A program made the position numbers and the translations under genes. DNA of 64,000 nt from an uncultured Gammaproteobacteria bacterium (lineage in GTDB: Bacteria; Pseudomonadota; Gammaproteobacteria; DRLM01). The notes under the pieces are model-generated. The model made no database searches and had not been told where the DNA came from. It saw nothing but the letters and a program-made list of their open reading frames with translations. The stretch spans positions 1-64,000 of the forward strand of contig CAMYKQ010000017.1 in the NCBI GenBank assembly GCA_947259075.1, written 5' to 3'. Every line of letters starts with the position of its first letter. The first letter of the stretch is position 1. Positions 55,497-64,000 of the stretch are shown one piece after another.

Positions 55497-56585
55497 ATGA
55501 ATAACTCGAAGACCAGTCTCGCCCTGCCCTTATTGGGCCTGGTGCTACTCGCCGCGATCACCGCCACGCTCATGCTCGGCAAGAATAACGCGCAACGCGA
55601 ACCCCTGCTTGCGCAAGAAGGCTGGCGCGCCACCACCCCTTTTCAAATCCCGCGCCGCGCCCTCACCGCGGTGGCCACGGCCACACATGTCTACGTAATC
55701 GGCGGCATGGACAATGAGGACAACTACGTCGCGGAGGTGGAATACGCGCCCATCCTCGCCGGCGGCCGGCTCGGCCCTTGGCGCTTCACCGCACCGCTGG
55801 GGGAACCGCGATTTTATCTCTCGGCGGTGGTCAACAACGGCTACATCTACGCCATCGGCGGGGCCAATGGCGAGCGCGGCAAGGATAATATTCCCAGCGC
55901 CGCCGTCGAAAAGGCGCGCATTCTGCCCGATGGCGCGCTGGGCCCCTGGCAACGCGAGGTCTATCTCACCAGCCCGCGCCGCGGACTGCAAACCGTGGCC
56001 TACGGCGATCATCTCTACGCCATCGGCGGTTACAACGGCGCCTTTCTCAAATCCACCGAACATGCGCGGGTGAACGCCGACGGCACGCTGGACGCGTGGC
56101 AATTGGATGCGCAACAGGCGGTCGTGGACCGTTACATCCACTCCGCGACGCATCTTGGCGACAAGCTCTATTTACTCGGCGGCCACGTGCAGGGCGCCGA
56201 TGCCATGAGTTACGGCGACGTGGAAATGAGCACGCTGGCGGCGGACGGCGCGCTGACGCCGTGGCGGATTCAAAAATCCGTCTTGCGGACGCCGCGCTTC
56301 ATCGCCTCGGCCTTTGCCTTGAATGATTACCTTTACATGCTGGGCGGCCACGACGGCCGCGAGCGGCTGCGCGGCGTGGAATTCGCGCGATTGAACCCGC
56401 GGGGTGAAGTCGGCGCCTGGTCGGCGGCCGCGCCGCTCAATGAAGGGCGCAGCGCGACCAGCTTGGCGGCACACGGTAATACAGTCTATGTGATGGGCGG
56501 GATGGGCCGCGAGGGCGCGCTCAACAGCGTGGAAATGGCCGAGCAATTGGCCAATGGCCGTCTGGGTTACCGCCGCGATGAGTAA
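55497..56585 (+). CDS. Membrane-anchored Kelch-repeat beta-propeller protein
   Basis: 362 residues. One N-terminal anchor or signal (LALPLLGLVLLAAITATLML), then six Kelch-type blades, each with a Y(x)xGG motif: VYVIGGMDN, IYAIGGANG, LYAIGGYNG, LYLLGGHVQ, LYMLGGHDG, VYVMGGMGR. Between blades recur segments such as LGPWRFTAPL and LGPWQREVYL. Kelch propellers bind proteins or carbohydrates; no enzymatic motif. It ends just before the convergent GGDEF-EAL gene. Confidence 0.85.
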   Translation: MNNSKTSLALPLLGLVLLAAITATLMLGKNNAQREPLLAQEGWRATTPFQIPRRALTAVATATHVYVIGGMDNEDNYVAEVEYAPILAGGRLGPWRFTAPLGEPRFYLSAVVNNGYIYAIGGANGERGKDNIPSAAVEKARILPDGALGPWQREVYLTSPRRGLQTVAYGDHLYAIGGYNGAFLKSTEHARVNADGTLDAWQLDAQQAVVDRYIHSATHLGDKLYLLGGHVQGADAMSYGDVEMSTLAADGALTPWRIQKSVLRTPRFIASAFALNDYLYMLGGHDGRERLRGVEFARLNPRGEVGAWSAAAPLNEGRSATSLAAHGNTVYVMGGMGREGALNSVEMAEQLANGRLGYRRDE

Positions 56586-56592
56586 TGGCGCC

Positions 56593-58242
56593 TCAGAAAT
56601 GCGCCCAATCAACCCGCGGCCCGGTCTCTTCCAGCCAACGGGTCAGCTGCTCCGCGGTTAGCGGACGGCTGATGTAATAACCTTGCGCGGAGTCGCAGCC
56701 CAAGGCGGACAATAAACACCAGGTCTTGTAGGACACCACGCCTTCGGCCACGGTCTTCAACCCGAGGTTATGCGCCAAATCAATGGTCGCGCGCACGATC
56801 ACGCTGTCCTCATTTTCCTCGCTCATATTGAGAATGAACGATTTGTCTATCTTGATTTCATCGACGGGCAATTGTTTAAGATAGGTGAGAGAGGAGTAGC
56901 CCGTGCCGAAATCGTCGATGGACAATTTCATGCCGAAACCGCTCAATTGATGCAGCACTTTCAGCGCATGCTGCGGATCGGTCATCACCGCGCTTTCGGT
57001 AATCTCCAACTCCAGCCATTCCGCTTTGGCGCTGCAGCCGTTGATCAAATCCAACAGTTGATCCGGCAAATCTTCGTCCTGCAGATTACACACCGACAGA
57101 TTGACCGCCACGTTCAAGGCATAGCCGGCGGCACGCCACTTGGCGCATTGGGCCATGGCGGTACGCGTCACCCACAAGCCCAACGGACGGATGAAACCCG
57201 ACTGTTCGGCGAGATGAATAAAACTGTCCGGGCTCATGAGGTCATAATTGGGGTGCTGCCAACGCACCAGGGCCTCGACACTCACCATCCGCCCCGACTT
57301 CATGTCCACTTTCGGCTGGTAGTGCAAGACCAATTCATTATTTTCCAAGGCTTGATGCAGCTCGCTCTTGAGCTTGAGATTATTGGGACTGCGAGCCTGA
57401 TCCGGTTGATAGATCGCTTGGGAATCGTGACTGCCCTTGGCCGTACTCATGGCCAGGTCGGCGTGTTGAATCAAGGCTTGCGCATCCTGGCCGTGGGCGG
57501 GATACAGCGCGATGCCCAGGCTGGCGCTGAGTTGAATCATCTGCCCTTCCAATTCCAGCGGCTCGCGCAGGACTTGTAAGAGTTTGTCCGCCACTTGCCG
57601 CGCCTGCTCCACTGACTCGGTGGTGGGCAGTAAAACGGCGAATTCATCACCGCCCAGCCGCGCCACCGTATCGGATTCACGCAATTCACCGGACAGGCGG
57701 GAGGCTAATTGTTGCAACACCCAATCACCGGCGTAGTGGCCGTAATTGTCATTGACGGCATGAAAGTCGTCGAGGTCGATGATAAAAATACTGAAAGGGC
57801 TGCCCAAGCGTTTACCGGTGAGAATGCTTTGATGCAAGCGATCATAAAACAGAATGCGGTTAGGCAGACCCGTGAGGGAATCGTAGACCACCTGATACTC
57901 TAGCGCCGCGCGTTTGGTCACGCGTTCACCCACGTCGCGAATCAGCAAAACGAAGAAGTTGCCCTTATCGCAAATCGTCTCGCTCATCAATACCTCCACC
58001 GGTATGGTGGTGCCGTCGCGGCGATGGATCTTGGCCTCATAACTATTTTCCAAGGGACGAGTGGACTGACTCAGTTCATTGGTTAAATACAGACCGGGAA
58101 TGAGCAATTCGATATTGCGGCCTTTAACATCAGCCAAGGCATAGGAAAAAAGGGTTTGCGCAACGGCATTCAACGATTCGATGGCGCCCTGTTCATTGAT
58201 AATGACAATGCCATCGTAACGCGATTTTAGGGCTTTCTTCAC
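56593..58242 (-). CDS. PAS-GGDEF-EAL c-di-GMP protein
   Basis: 549 residues, soluble. PAS domain about 5-115 (YDGIVIINEQGAIESLNAVA, RRDGTTIPVEVLMSE); GGDEF domain with VARLGGDEFAVLL and upstream I-site RESD; EAL domain with SVEALVRWQHPN, NLSVCNL, LEITESAV, IDDFGTGYSSLTYL and VAEGVVS. The usual motif at the last position is AEGVE, so the second Glu of that loop is replaced by Val. The first Glu, which contacts the metal, is present. Both activities are possible, and phosphodiesterase may be reduced. Confidence 0.94.
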   Translation of the reverse strand: MKKALKSRYDGIVIINEQGAIESLNAVAQTLFSYALADVKGRNIELLIPGLYLTNELSQSTRPLENSYEAKIHRRDGTTIPVEVLMSETICDKGNFFVLLIRDVGERVTKRAALEYQVVYDSLTGLPNRILFYDRLHQSILTGKRLGSPFSIFIIDLDDFHAVNDNYGHYAGDWVLQQLASRLSGELRESDTVARLGGDEFAVLLPTTESVEQARQVADKLLQVLREPLELEGQMIQLSASLGIALYPAHGQDAQALIQHADLAMSTAKGSHDSQAIYQPDQARSPNNLKLKSELHQALENNELVLHYQPKVDMKSGRMVSVEALVRWQHPNYDLMSPDSFIHLAEQSGFIRPLGLWVTRTAMAQCAKWRAAGYALNVAVNLSVCNLQDEDLPDQLLDLINGCSAKAEWLELEITESAVMTDPQHALKVLHQLSGFGMKLSIDDFGTGYSSLTYLKQLPVDEIKIDKSFILNMSEENEDSVIVRATIDLAHNLGLKTVAEGVVSYKTWCLLSALGCDSAQGYYISRPLTAEQLTRWLEETGPRVDWAHF

Positions 58243-58415
58243 AGGCGAGATCCTTTAATCCGAGATACGCGAAGGCGCTAACGCGCCACGTCCCAGCAGG
58301 GGTTTGTGACCCATGTCATAAAACGGCGGGGGAATGGAAACCTTTAGCCGGAGTGGCCCAAGAAAGGAGGCTCAACTCGCCGTGGCCACGCCGGTGCGGA
58401 GCGAGTGCGCGGGGT

Positions 58416-61082
58416 TCAGGCCGGTAAATTCGACCGCTGGGCGATCAGCGCCTTGAGTTCGGGGATGCAAGAACCGCAATTGGTGCCGGCCTTGAGTGCG
58501 CGGCCGATGGCCTCGGGGGTGGTCAAGCCCTGTTCGCGGATGGCGCGGCTGAGGGTGTTCACCCCCACCGCGAAACAACTGCAGACGATGCGTCCGGCGT
58601 CGGGCCGGTCCTTGGACGGCGTGCCGGTGAGCAGGCTCGCCCGGTCCTGCGGACCCAAGCTCTCTTGCGCGAATAACTGCCCCAGCCAGGTACGTGGTGG
58701 CAGTTCAATGCCAGGGGCGATGAACACGCAGCTCTCCACCCGCTGACCGACCAGGCGCACACCGCGGTAGCGGCCGGCGGCGGTGTCCTGATACTCCACC
58801 CATTCCTTGCGTGCCTGCTCATCGCTGCAAAGCATGGCGCGCGCCCAGCGGCTCCACTCGTCGGGCAGAGACTCACCCGCCAATTCATAACGCCAGAACT
58901 GCTGGCCCGCGGCCATGACCCAATAGTCGAGCGCCGGCAGCCGCAGACGCCGCCGCGACAGAATAAAGCCGTGCCATTTCGGCGTGTAGGCCTCCAGCTG
59001 CACGGGCGTGTGTTTCGATTCCGGCTGACCGGAGACGGGATCGGTCTCGGGATTGACCAGGGCATCCACCCGCCCTTGCGCCGCGAATTGCGCGGTCCAG
59101 TGCATGGGCACGAATACTTGGCCGGGCAACTGTCCTTCATTGAGCGAAACGCGGGCGATCATCGCGCCCCAGCGGCTGCGCAAGCGCAACAAGGCCCCTT
59201 CCTTCACGCTCAAGCGCGCGGCATCGCGCGGATGCAGTTCCGCATACGGTTCCGCGATGTGCGCCGACAGGCGCGGCGATTTACCGGTGCGCGTCAAGGT
59301 GTGCCAGTGATCCCGCACCCGGCCGGTGTTGAGCACGAAGGGGTATTCGACATCGGTGGCATGCACCGGCGCGCGCGGCGTCACCGCCACGAAACGCGCC
59401 TTGCCGCTCGCGGTGAAGAAGCGGCCGTCGCCGAAGAGCCGCGGCGTGCCCGTGGCCTGCGCGGCGTTCACCGGCCACTGCACGGGTTGTAATTGCGCAT
59501 AGGCCGCATCGCTCAGTTGCGCGAGCGCGGAGAGATCGAAGTCGCGCGTGCCCTGATTTTCAAAACCGCTCAAGGCGGCGTGTTCGCGAAACACCGCCGC
59601 CGCGCTCTCGAAGGCGAAGCCTTCGCCGTAAGCCATGCGCCGCGCCACTTCATTGATGATCCACCAATCGGGCTTGGCTTCGCCCGGCGGCGGCAGAAAG
59701 GCGCGTTGACGCGAGATGCGCCGCTCGGAGTTGGTGACCGTGCCCTCCTTCTCGCCCCAGGCCAATGCCGGCAGCAATACATGCGCCAGCGCAGTCGTAT
59801 CAGTTTTAGCGATGCAATCGGAGACCACGACTAATTCGCACTTCTCCAGCGCGGCGCGCACGCGATCGGCGTCGGGCATGCTCACCACCGGATTGGTGGC
59901 CATGATCCACACCGCTTTGATGCGTCCCTCGCCGATGGCGCGGAACATATCCACCGCCTTCAGCCCGGGTTGCGTAGCGATGCGCGGCGCCTGCCAGAAA
60001 CGTTGCACGCGATCGACGTCGGCCGCGGCGAAATCCATGTGCGCGGCCAATTGATTGGCCAAGCCGCCCACCTCGCGCCCGCCCATGGCATTGGGCTGAC
60101 CCGTCACGGAGAACGGCCCCATGCCGGGCCGGCCGATGCGGCCGCTGGCGAGATGGCAATTGATGATGGCGTTGACCTTGTCGCTGCCGCTGGAAGATTG
60201 ATTGATGCCTTGTGAATAGACCGTCACCGTTTTTTCGGTACGGGCGAACAGGCCGTAAAATTGCGCGACATCTTCTTCACTTAAACCGCAGGCGGCGGCC
60301 ACCGCGGGTATCGTCGCCGCGCTGTCGCGCGCCGCCTGCAGCGCCTGGCCATAACCTTCGGTGTGCGCCTCAAGAAAATTGAAATCGGCGCGGCCGTTTT
60401 GAAATAGATAACTCAACAGGCCGTTGAACAACACCGCGTCGCTGCCGGATTTCAACGGCAGATGCAGATCGGCGATGTCACAGGTGGCGGTACGGCGCGG
60501 ATCGATGACGATGACTTTACATTGCGCGTTTTTTTCCTTGGCGGCGCGGATACGTTGAAACAGCACCGGGTGACACCACGCGGTATTGGAACCGGTCAGC
60601 ACCAGCAAATCGGCCTGCTCCAAATCCTCGTAATTACCCGGGACCGTGTCGCTGCCGAAGGCGCGCTTGTGCCCGGCGACGCTGGAGGACATGCACAGCC
60701 GCGAATTGGTGTCGATGTTCGCCGAACCGATGAAGCCCTTCATCAGCTTGTTGGCGACGTAGTAATCCTCGGTGAGCAATTGCCCGGAAACATAAAAAGC
60801 CACGGCCTCGGGGCCGTGCTGTTCGATGATGCGGCGGAAACCGCCGCCGACGTGATCGAGCGCCGCGTCCCAACTGGTTTGCTCGCCGTGAATTTGCGGA
60901 TACAGCAAACGGCCGTCAAGGTCCACGGTCTCACCCAAGGCCGCGCCCTTGGAACACAAGCGGCCGAGATTGGCGGGATGTTGCGCGTCGCCTTTGACGC
61001 TGACCGTGTAGCCTTCACCCGGCGTGGCCAACACGCCGCAACCGACACCGCAATAGGGACAAGTGGTACGTACCGCATCCAC
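58416..61082 (-). CDS. nasA: Assimilatory nitrate reductase catalytic subunit with C-terminal BFD-like [2Fe-2S] domain
   Basis: 888 residues from the GTG at 61080-61082, which has GAAGG seven bases upstream overlapping the nirD stop. N-terminal [4Fe-4S] site (CPYCGVGCGVLATPGE, then LGRLCSKGA), Mo-bis-MGD domain with the Mo-ligand Cys in DTNSRLCMSSSVAG, DIADLHLPLKSGSDA and GSNTAWCHP. A C-terminal ferredoxin-like BFD domain follows (IVCSCFAVGVNTLSRAI, TNCGSCIPELKALI, four Cys). It reduces nitrate to nitrite in the cytoplasm. Third gene after nirB and nirD, with MoeA encoded elsewhere in the window. Confidence 0.94.
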   Translation of the reverse strand: MDAVRTTCPYCGVGCGVLATPGEGYTVSVKGDAQHPANLGRLCSKGAALGETVDLDGRLLYPQIHGEQTSWDAALDHVGGGFRRIIEQHGPEAVAFYVSGQLLTEDYYVANKLMKGFIGSANIDTNSRLCMSSSVAGHKRAFGSDTVPGNYEDLEQADLLVLTGSNTAWCHPVLFQRIRAAKEKNAQCKVIVIDPRRTATCDIADLHLPLKSGSDAVLFNGLLSYLFQNGRADFNFLEAHTEGYGQALQAARDSAATIPAVAAACGLSEEDVAQFYGLFARTEKTVTVYSQGINQSSSGSDKVNAIINCHLASGRIGRPGMGPFSVTGQPNAMGGREVGGLANQLAAHMDFAAADVDRVQRFWQAPRIATQPGLKAVDMFRAIGEGRIKAVWIMATNPVVSMPDADRVRAALEKCELVVVSDCIAKTDTTALAHVLLPALAWGEKEGTVTNSERRISRQRAFLPPPGEAKPDWWIINEVARRMAYGEGFAFESAAAVFREHAALSGFENQGTRDFDLSALAQLSDAAYAQLQPVQWPVNAAQATGTPRLFGDGRFFTASGKARFVAVTPRAPVHATDVEYPFVLNTGRVRDHWHTLTRTGKSPRLSAHIAEPYAELHPRDAARLSVKEGALLRLRSRWGAMIARVSLNEGQLPGQVFVPMHWTAQFAAQGRVDALVNPETDPVSGQPESKHTPVQLEAYTPKWHGFILSRRRLRLPALDYWVMAAGQQFWRYELAGESLPDEWSRWARAMLCSDEQARKEWVEYQDTAAGRYRGVRLVGQRVESCVFIAPGIELPPRTWLGQLFAQESLGPQDRASLLTGTPSKDRPDAGRIVCSCFAVGVNTLSRAIREQGLTTPEAIGRALKAGTNCGSCIPELKALIAQRSNLPA

Positions 61083-61092
61083 GCGCAAGCCT

Positions 61093-61455
61093 TCAGCGCG
61101 CGGCGGGCGCGGCGGGTAATTGCAAATACACCACGCCCTGTTCCACTTTCACCGGATAGGAACCCGTGTGGCCCTCGTCCGGCGCCACCGCGCAGCCGGT
61201 CTGTAATTCTATGCACCAATTGTGCAGCGGGCAGGCCACTTTGTGATCGAAGACGATGCCCTGCGACAAGGGCCCGCCCTTGTGCGGACAGCGGTCGTCC
61301 AAGGCGAAAATGTGATCGTCATTGGCGCGAAACACCGCCACATCACCGCGGGGCGTGCGCACCACGCGCGCGCCGAGAGCGGGGATATCTTCGAGCTTAC
61401 CTACTTCCAGCCATTGCTTCATCGCGATTACCGTTGCTGTACTACTCACCGTCAC
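61093..61455 (-). CDS. nirD: Nitrite reductase small subunit NirD (Rieske type)
   Basis: 120 residues with a Rieske fold and visible cluster ligands: DDRCPHKGGPLSQG (CxH) and ACPLHNWCIELQTG (CxxH). Pairs with NirB to reduce nitrite to ammonia. The GTG at 61453-61455 lies next to AAAGGAAGGG; an internal GTG two codons on (61447-61449) has better spacing, and MKQWLEVGKL at 61422 is a third option. Between nirB and nasA on the same strand. Confidence 0.94.
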   Translation of the reverse strand: MTVSSTATVIAMKQWLEVGKLEDIPALGARVVRTPRGDVAVFRANDDHIFALDDRCPHKGGPLSQGIVFDHKVACPLHNWCIELQTGCAVAPDEGHTGSYPVKVEQGVVYLQLPAAPAAR

Positions 61456-61464
61456 ACCCTTCCT

Positions 61465-63903
61465 TTAAACCACATGCTTCAGCGGCACGAATTCATGCTG
61501 GTCCACGCCCTGCTCGGCACGCTCGGCCCAAGGATCCACCTGCGCATGTTGTTGCGATTCGAGGAAGCGTTGATACAAGGCCGCGCGGCCCGCGGCGTCC
61601 TCCACCACGCGTTGTTTCACATAGGACAGGCCCACCCGTTCGATCCACGGCGCGGTGCGCTCCAGATACTGCGCCTCTTCGCGGTAGACCTGCATGAAGG
61701 CGCCGCAGTATTCCATAACTTGCTCCTCGGTTTCCACCTTGCAGAGCAAATCGGTGGCGCGCACCTTCACCCCGCCGTTACCGCCGACGTGCAATTCGTA
61801 ACCGGAATCGACGCAGACCACGCCGTAATCCTTGATCGTCGCCTCGGCGCAATTGCGCGGACAGCCGGACACCGCGATCTTGAATTTGTGCGGCGTCCAC
61901 GAACCCCAAGTCATTTTTTCGATCTTGATGCCGAGGCCGGTGGAATCCTGGGTGCCGAAGCGGCACCATTCGGAACCGACGCAAGTCTTCACCGTGCGCA
62001 GCGATTTACCGTAGGCATGACCCGAGACGAATCCGGCTTTGTTGAGATCACCCCACATGCGCGGCAGGTCTTCCTTCTTCACACCCAATAAATCAATGCG
62101 CTGACCGCCGGTAATCTTCACGGTCGGCACTTTATACTTGTCCGCCACATCGGCGATGGCGCGCAGCTCGGCCGCGTTGGTCACCCCGCCCCAGATGCGC
62201 GGCACCACCGAATAGGTGCCGTCCTTTTGAATATTGGCGTGGGCGCGTTCGTTGATGAAACGCGACTGGTAATCATCTTTCACGTCACCGGGCCAGGCGG
62301 CGATCAGATAGAAATTGAGCGCCGGACGGCATTTGGCACAACCATCGGCCGAATGCCACTCACAAAAATCCATCACCGCGCGAATACTGGTCAAACGCTG
62401 CGATTGAATCGCCTTGCGCACTTGCTCGTGGGTGTGATCGGTACAACCGCACATCGGTTTTTCTTTGGACGAAGTCGAGTAATCACCGACGGTGTTGGCG
62501 AGGATCTGTTCGACCAGGCCAGTGCACGAGCCGCACGAGGCCGAGGCCTTGGTGTGGGCGCGCACGTCATCGAGGGTGAACAAACCTTTGCTGGTGATCG
62601 CCTTGACGATGGTGCCCTTGCACACGCCGTTACAACCGCAAATTTCCGCATTGTCGGCCATCGCCGCCACCGCGTTTTGACCACCGTGACCCGAATCGCC
62701 CAAGTGAGCCTGACCGAAGAGCAGGCCGTCGCGGATATCACTGACATCGGTGCCGTCACGCATCAATTGAAAATACCAAGCGCCATCCACGGTGTCGCCA
62801 TACAACACCGCGCCGTGAATCTTATTGTCCTTCAGCACTAGTTTTTTATAGACGCCGTGGCCGGGGTCTTTATAAACAACGTCCTCACAACCCTCGCCGC
62901 CGCCGAACTCACCCGCCGAGAATAAATCAATGCCAGTCACCTTCAATTTGGTTGAGGTCACCGAGCCTTGATAACGGGCGTAACCGAAACCCGCGAGGTG
63001 ATTGGCGCAGACCTTGGCCTGCTCGAACAGCGGTGCGACCAAACCGTAAGAGGTGCCGCGATGCTGCACGCATTCGCCCACCGCGTAGACACGCGGATCG
63101 AAGGTCTGCATGGTGTCGTTGACGATCACGCCGCGTTCACAATGCAGGCCGATCTTTTTGGCGAGCTCGATGTTGGGGCGAATACCCACGGCCATCACCA
63201 CCAAATCGGCCTCCACTTCGCTGCCATCCTTGAAACGCACGCCGCGCACGCGATCATCCCCAAGGATGGCGGCCGTCTGCGCTTCCATTAAGAATTTCAG
63301 ACCACGTTGTTCCAGTGAGGACTTGAGCAGGGTCGCCGCCGGCTTATCCAACTGACGTTCCATCAAAGTGTCCAGCAAATGCACCACGGTGACATCCATT
63401 CCTTGTTTGAGCAGGCCGTTGGCCGCTTCCAAACCCAGCAGGCCACCGCCGATCACCACCGCGTGGCGATGCTGTTTGCTCGCGGCGAGCATGGCGTCGA
63501 CATCGTAAATATCACGGAAGCTCACTACCCCGGGCAACTCATGGCCGGGCACGGGGATGATGAAGGGATTGGAGCCGGTGGCGAACAGCAAACGGTCGTA
63601 CTTCGTCACCGTGCCATCTGCCGCGATCACCTCGCGCCGCGCGCGATTGACCTCCACCACCTTCTTGCCTTTATACAGCGTGATGTGATTGTCGGCGTAC
63701 CATTGATCATCATTGAGCATAATCTCCTCAATGGTCTTCTCGCCGGCCAGCACCGGCGACAATAGAATGCGATTGTAATTGCCGTACGGCTCGGCGCCGA
63801 ACACGGTGACTTCGTAATGCTCCGGCGCCAGCTTGAGCAGCTCTTCCAAGGTGCGCACACCGGCCATACCGTTACCGATCAATACCAATTTTTCTTTAGA
63901 CAT
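61465..63903 (-). CDS. nirB: NADH-dependent nitrite reductase large subunit NirB
   Basis: 812 residues, normal length. N-terminal FAD/NAD(P)H domain (KLVLIGNGMAGVRTLEELLK, HAVVIGGGLLGLEAANGLLK), central BFD-type [2Fe-2S] region (AEICGCNGVCKGTIVKAI, SCGSCTGLVEQI), then the sulfite/nitrite reductase half. That half has the sirohaem-[4Fe-4S] Cys set in KTCVGSEWCRFGTQDS and VSGCPRNCAEATIKDY. Reduces nitrite to ammonium. The start has GGAG seven bases upstream. The promoter lies within the last 97 bp of the window or beyond it. Confidence 0.97.
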   Translation of the reverse strand: MSKEKLVLIGNGMAGVRTLEELLKLAPEHYEVTVFGAEPYGNYNRILLSPVLAGEKTIEEIMLNDDQWYADNHITLYKGKKVVEVNRARREVIAADGTVTKYDRLLFATGSNPFIIPVPGHELPGVVSFRDIYDVDAMLAASKQHRHAVVIGGGLLGLEAANGLLKQGMDVTVVHLLDTLMERQLDKPAATLLKSSLEQRGLKFLMEAQTAAILGDDRVRGVRFKDGSEVEADLVVMAVGIRPNIELAKKIGLHCERGVIVNDTMQTFDPRVYAVGECVQHRGTSYGLVAPLFEQAKVCANHLAGFGYARYQGSVTSTKLKVTGIDLFSAGEFGGGEGCEDVVYKDPGHGVYKKLVLKDNKIHGAVLYGDTVDGAWYFQLMRDGTDVSDIRDGLLFGQAHLGDSGHGGQNAVAAMADNAEICGCNGVCKGTIVKAITSKGLFTLDDVRAHTKASASCGSCTGLVEQILANTVGDYSTSSKEKPMCGCTDHTHEQVRKAIQSQRLTSIRAVMDFCEWHSADGCAKCRPALNFYLIAAWPGDVKDDYQSRFINERAHANIQKDGTYSVVPRIWGGVTNAAELRAIADVADKYKVPTVKITGGQRIDLLGVKKEDLPRMWGDLNKAGFVSGHAYGKSLRTVKTCVGSEWCRFGTQDSTGLGIKIEKMTWGSWTPHKFKIAVSGCPRNCAEATIKDYGVVCVDSGYELHVGGNGGVKVRATDLLCKVETEEQVMEYCGAFMQVYREEAQYLERTAPWIERVGLSYVKQRVVEDAAGRAALYQRFLESQQHAQVDPWAERAEQGVDQHEFVPLKHVV

Positions 63904-64000
63904 CTTGCTCCAACTCTCTCAAAATGCACGGGCATACCTGTGGAGAGCAACATGCATGCCAGCAGATAGGGCATCGCACAAAAACAGGCTAAGCGATTGA

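Noticed and set aside
1-64000. CRISPR arrays, rRNA and tRNA genes
   Set aside because: No regularly spaced direct repeats and no tRNA-like cloverleaf or rRNA sequence were recognised in the window.

Overview
The window looks like chromosomal DNA of a GC-rich gammaproteobacterium. The main evidence is a conserved block, read on the minus strand as ffh - rpsP - rimM - trmD - rplS - (TPR gene) - ogt - xerD - dsbC, next to a plus-strand ypjD/ccsA-like - corB pair. This is the order seen around ffh and xerD in Pseudomonas-type genomes. A complete Wsp locus, assimilatory nitrate/nitrite genes, a PEP-CTERM protein, a RAYT transposase and several c-di-GMP enzymes suggest a free-living, surface-attaching organism. 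I cannot name the genus. No rRNA, tRNA or CRISPR array was seen.

Layout. 1-3.1 kb: accessory left end with a partial RAYT transposase and REP palindrome, a 5'-truncated and frameshifted RHS toxin remnant with a candidate immunity gene, and a PEP-CTERM protein. 3.6-9.7 kb: an AddA-like helicase/nuclease, a SpoU rRNA methyltransferase and a FAD-dependent oxidoreductase. 9.9-20.6 kb: the housekeeping block above plus a metallo-beta-lactamase-fold hydrolase. 20.6-30.3 kb: a seven-gene wsp operon (wspABCDEFR, minus strand) linking a membrane receptor to a diguanylate cyclase. The receptor carries a CxxCH haem-attachment motif in its periplasmic part. 30.9-33.4 kb: a divergent REC-REC-PAS-GGDEF-EAL protein with a structured leader.

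33.6-39.3 kb: an unusual plus-strand cluster of an acetolactate-synthase-like TPP enzyme, two short citrate-synthase-fold proteins that seem to lack key catalytic residues, and a TonB-dependent receptor. This is my best candidate for an undescribed system. 39.5-42.1 kb: a histidine kinase and an ABC_sub_bind-type periplasmic protein converge on the receptor gene. 42.3-48.9 kb: two small proteins, slipin-NfeD, a VKOR-DsbA fusion, moeA and a cytochrome c peroxidase remnant. 49-53.3 kb: a basic coiled-coil protein, archease, rtcB and polX. 53.5-58.2 kb: a pilin-like gene whose leader is interrupted in frame by a 180-bp MITE insertion, mtgA, a small lipoprotein, a Kelch protein and a PAS-GGDEF-EAL protein. 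58.4-63.9 kb: nirB-nirD-nasA for nitrate assimilation. MoeA would support the molybdenum cofactor needed by NasA.

Three themes recur. The first is c-di-GMP signalling, with WspR, two GGDEF-EAL proteins and the WspA-F input. The second is envelope redox and thiol chemistry, with DsbC, VKOR-DsbA and the haem-type receptor. The third is small mobile DNA: two copies of a CTAG-flanked MITE, REP-like palindromes and gene remnants.
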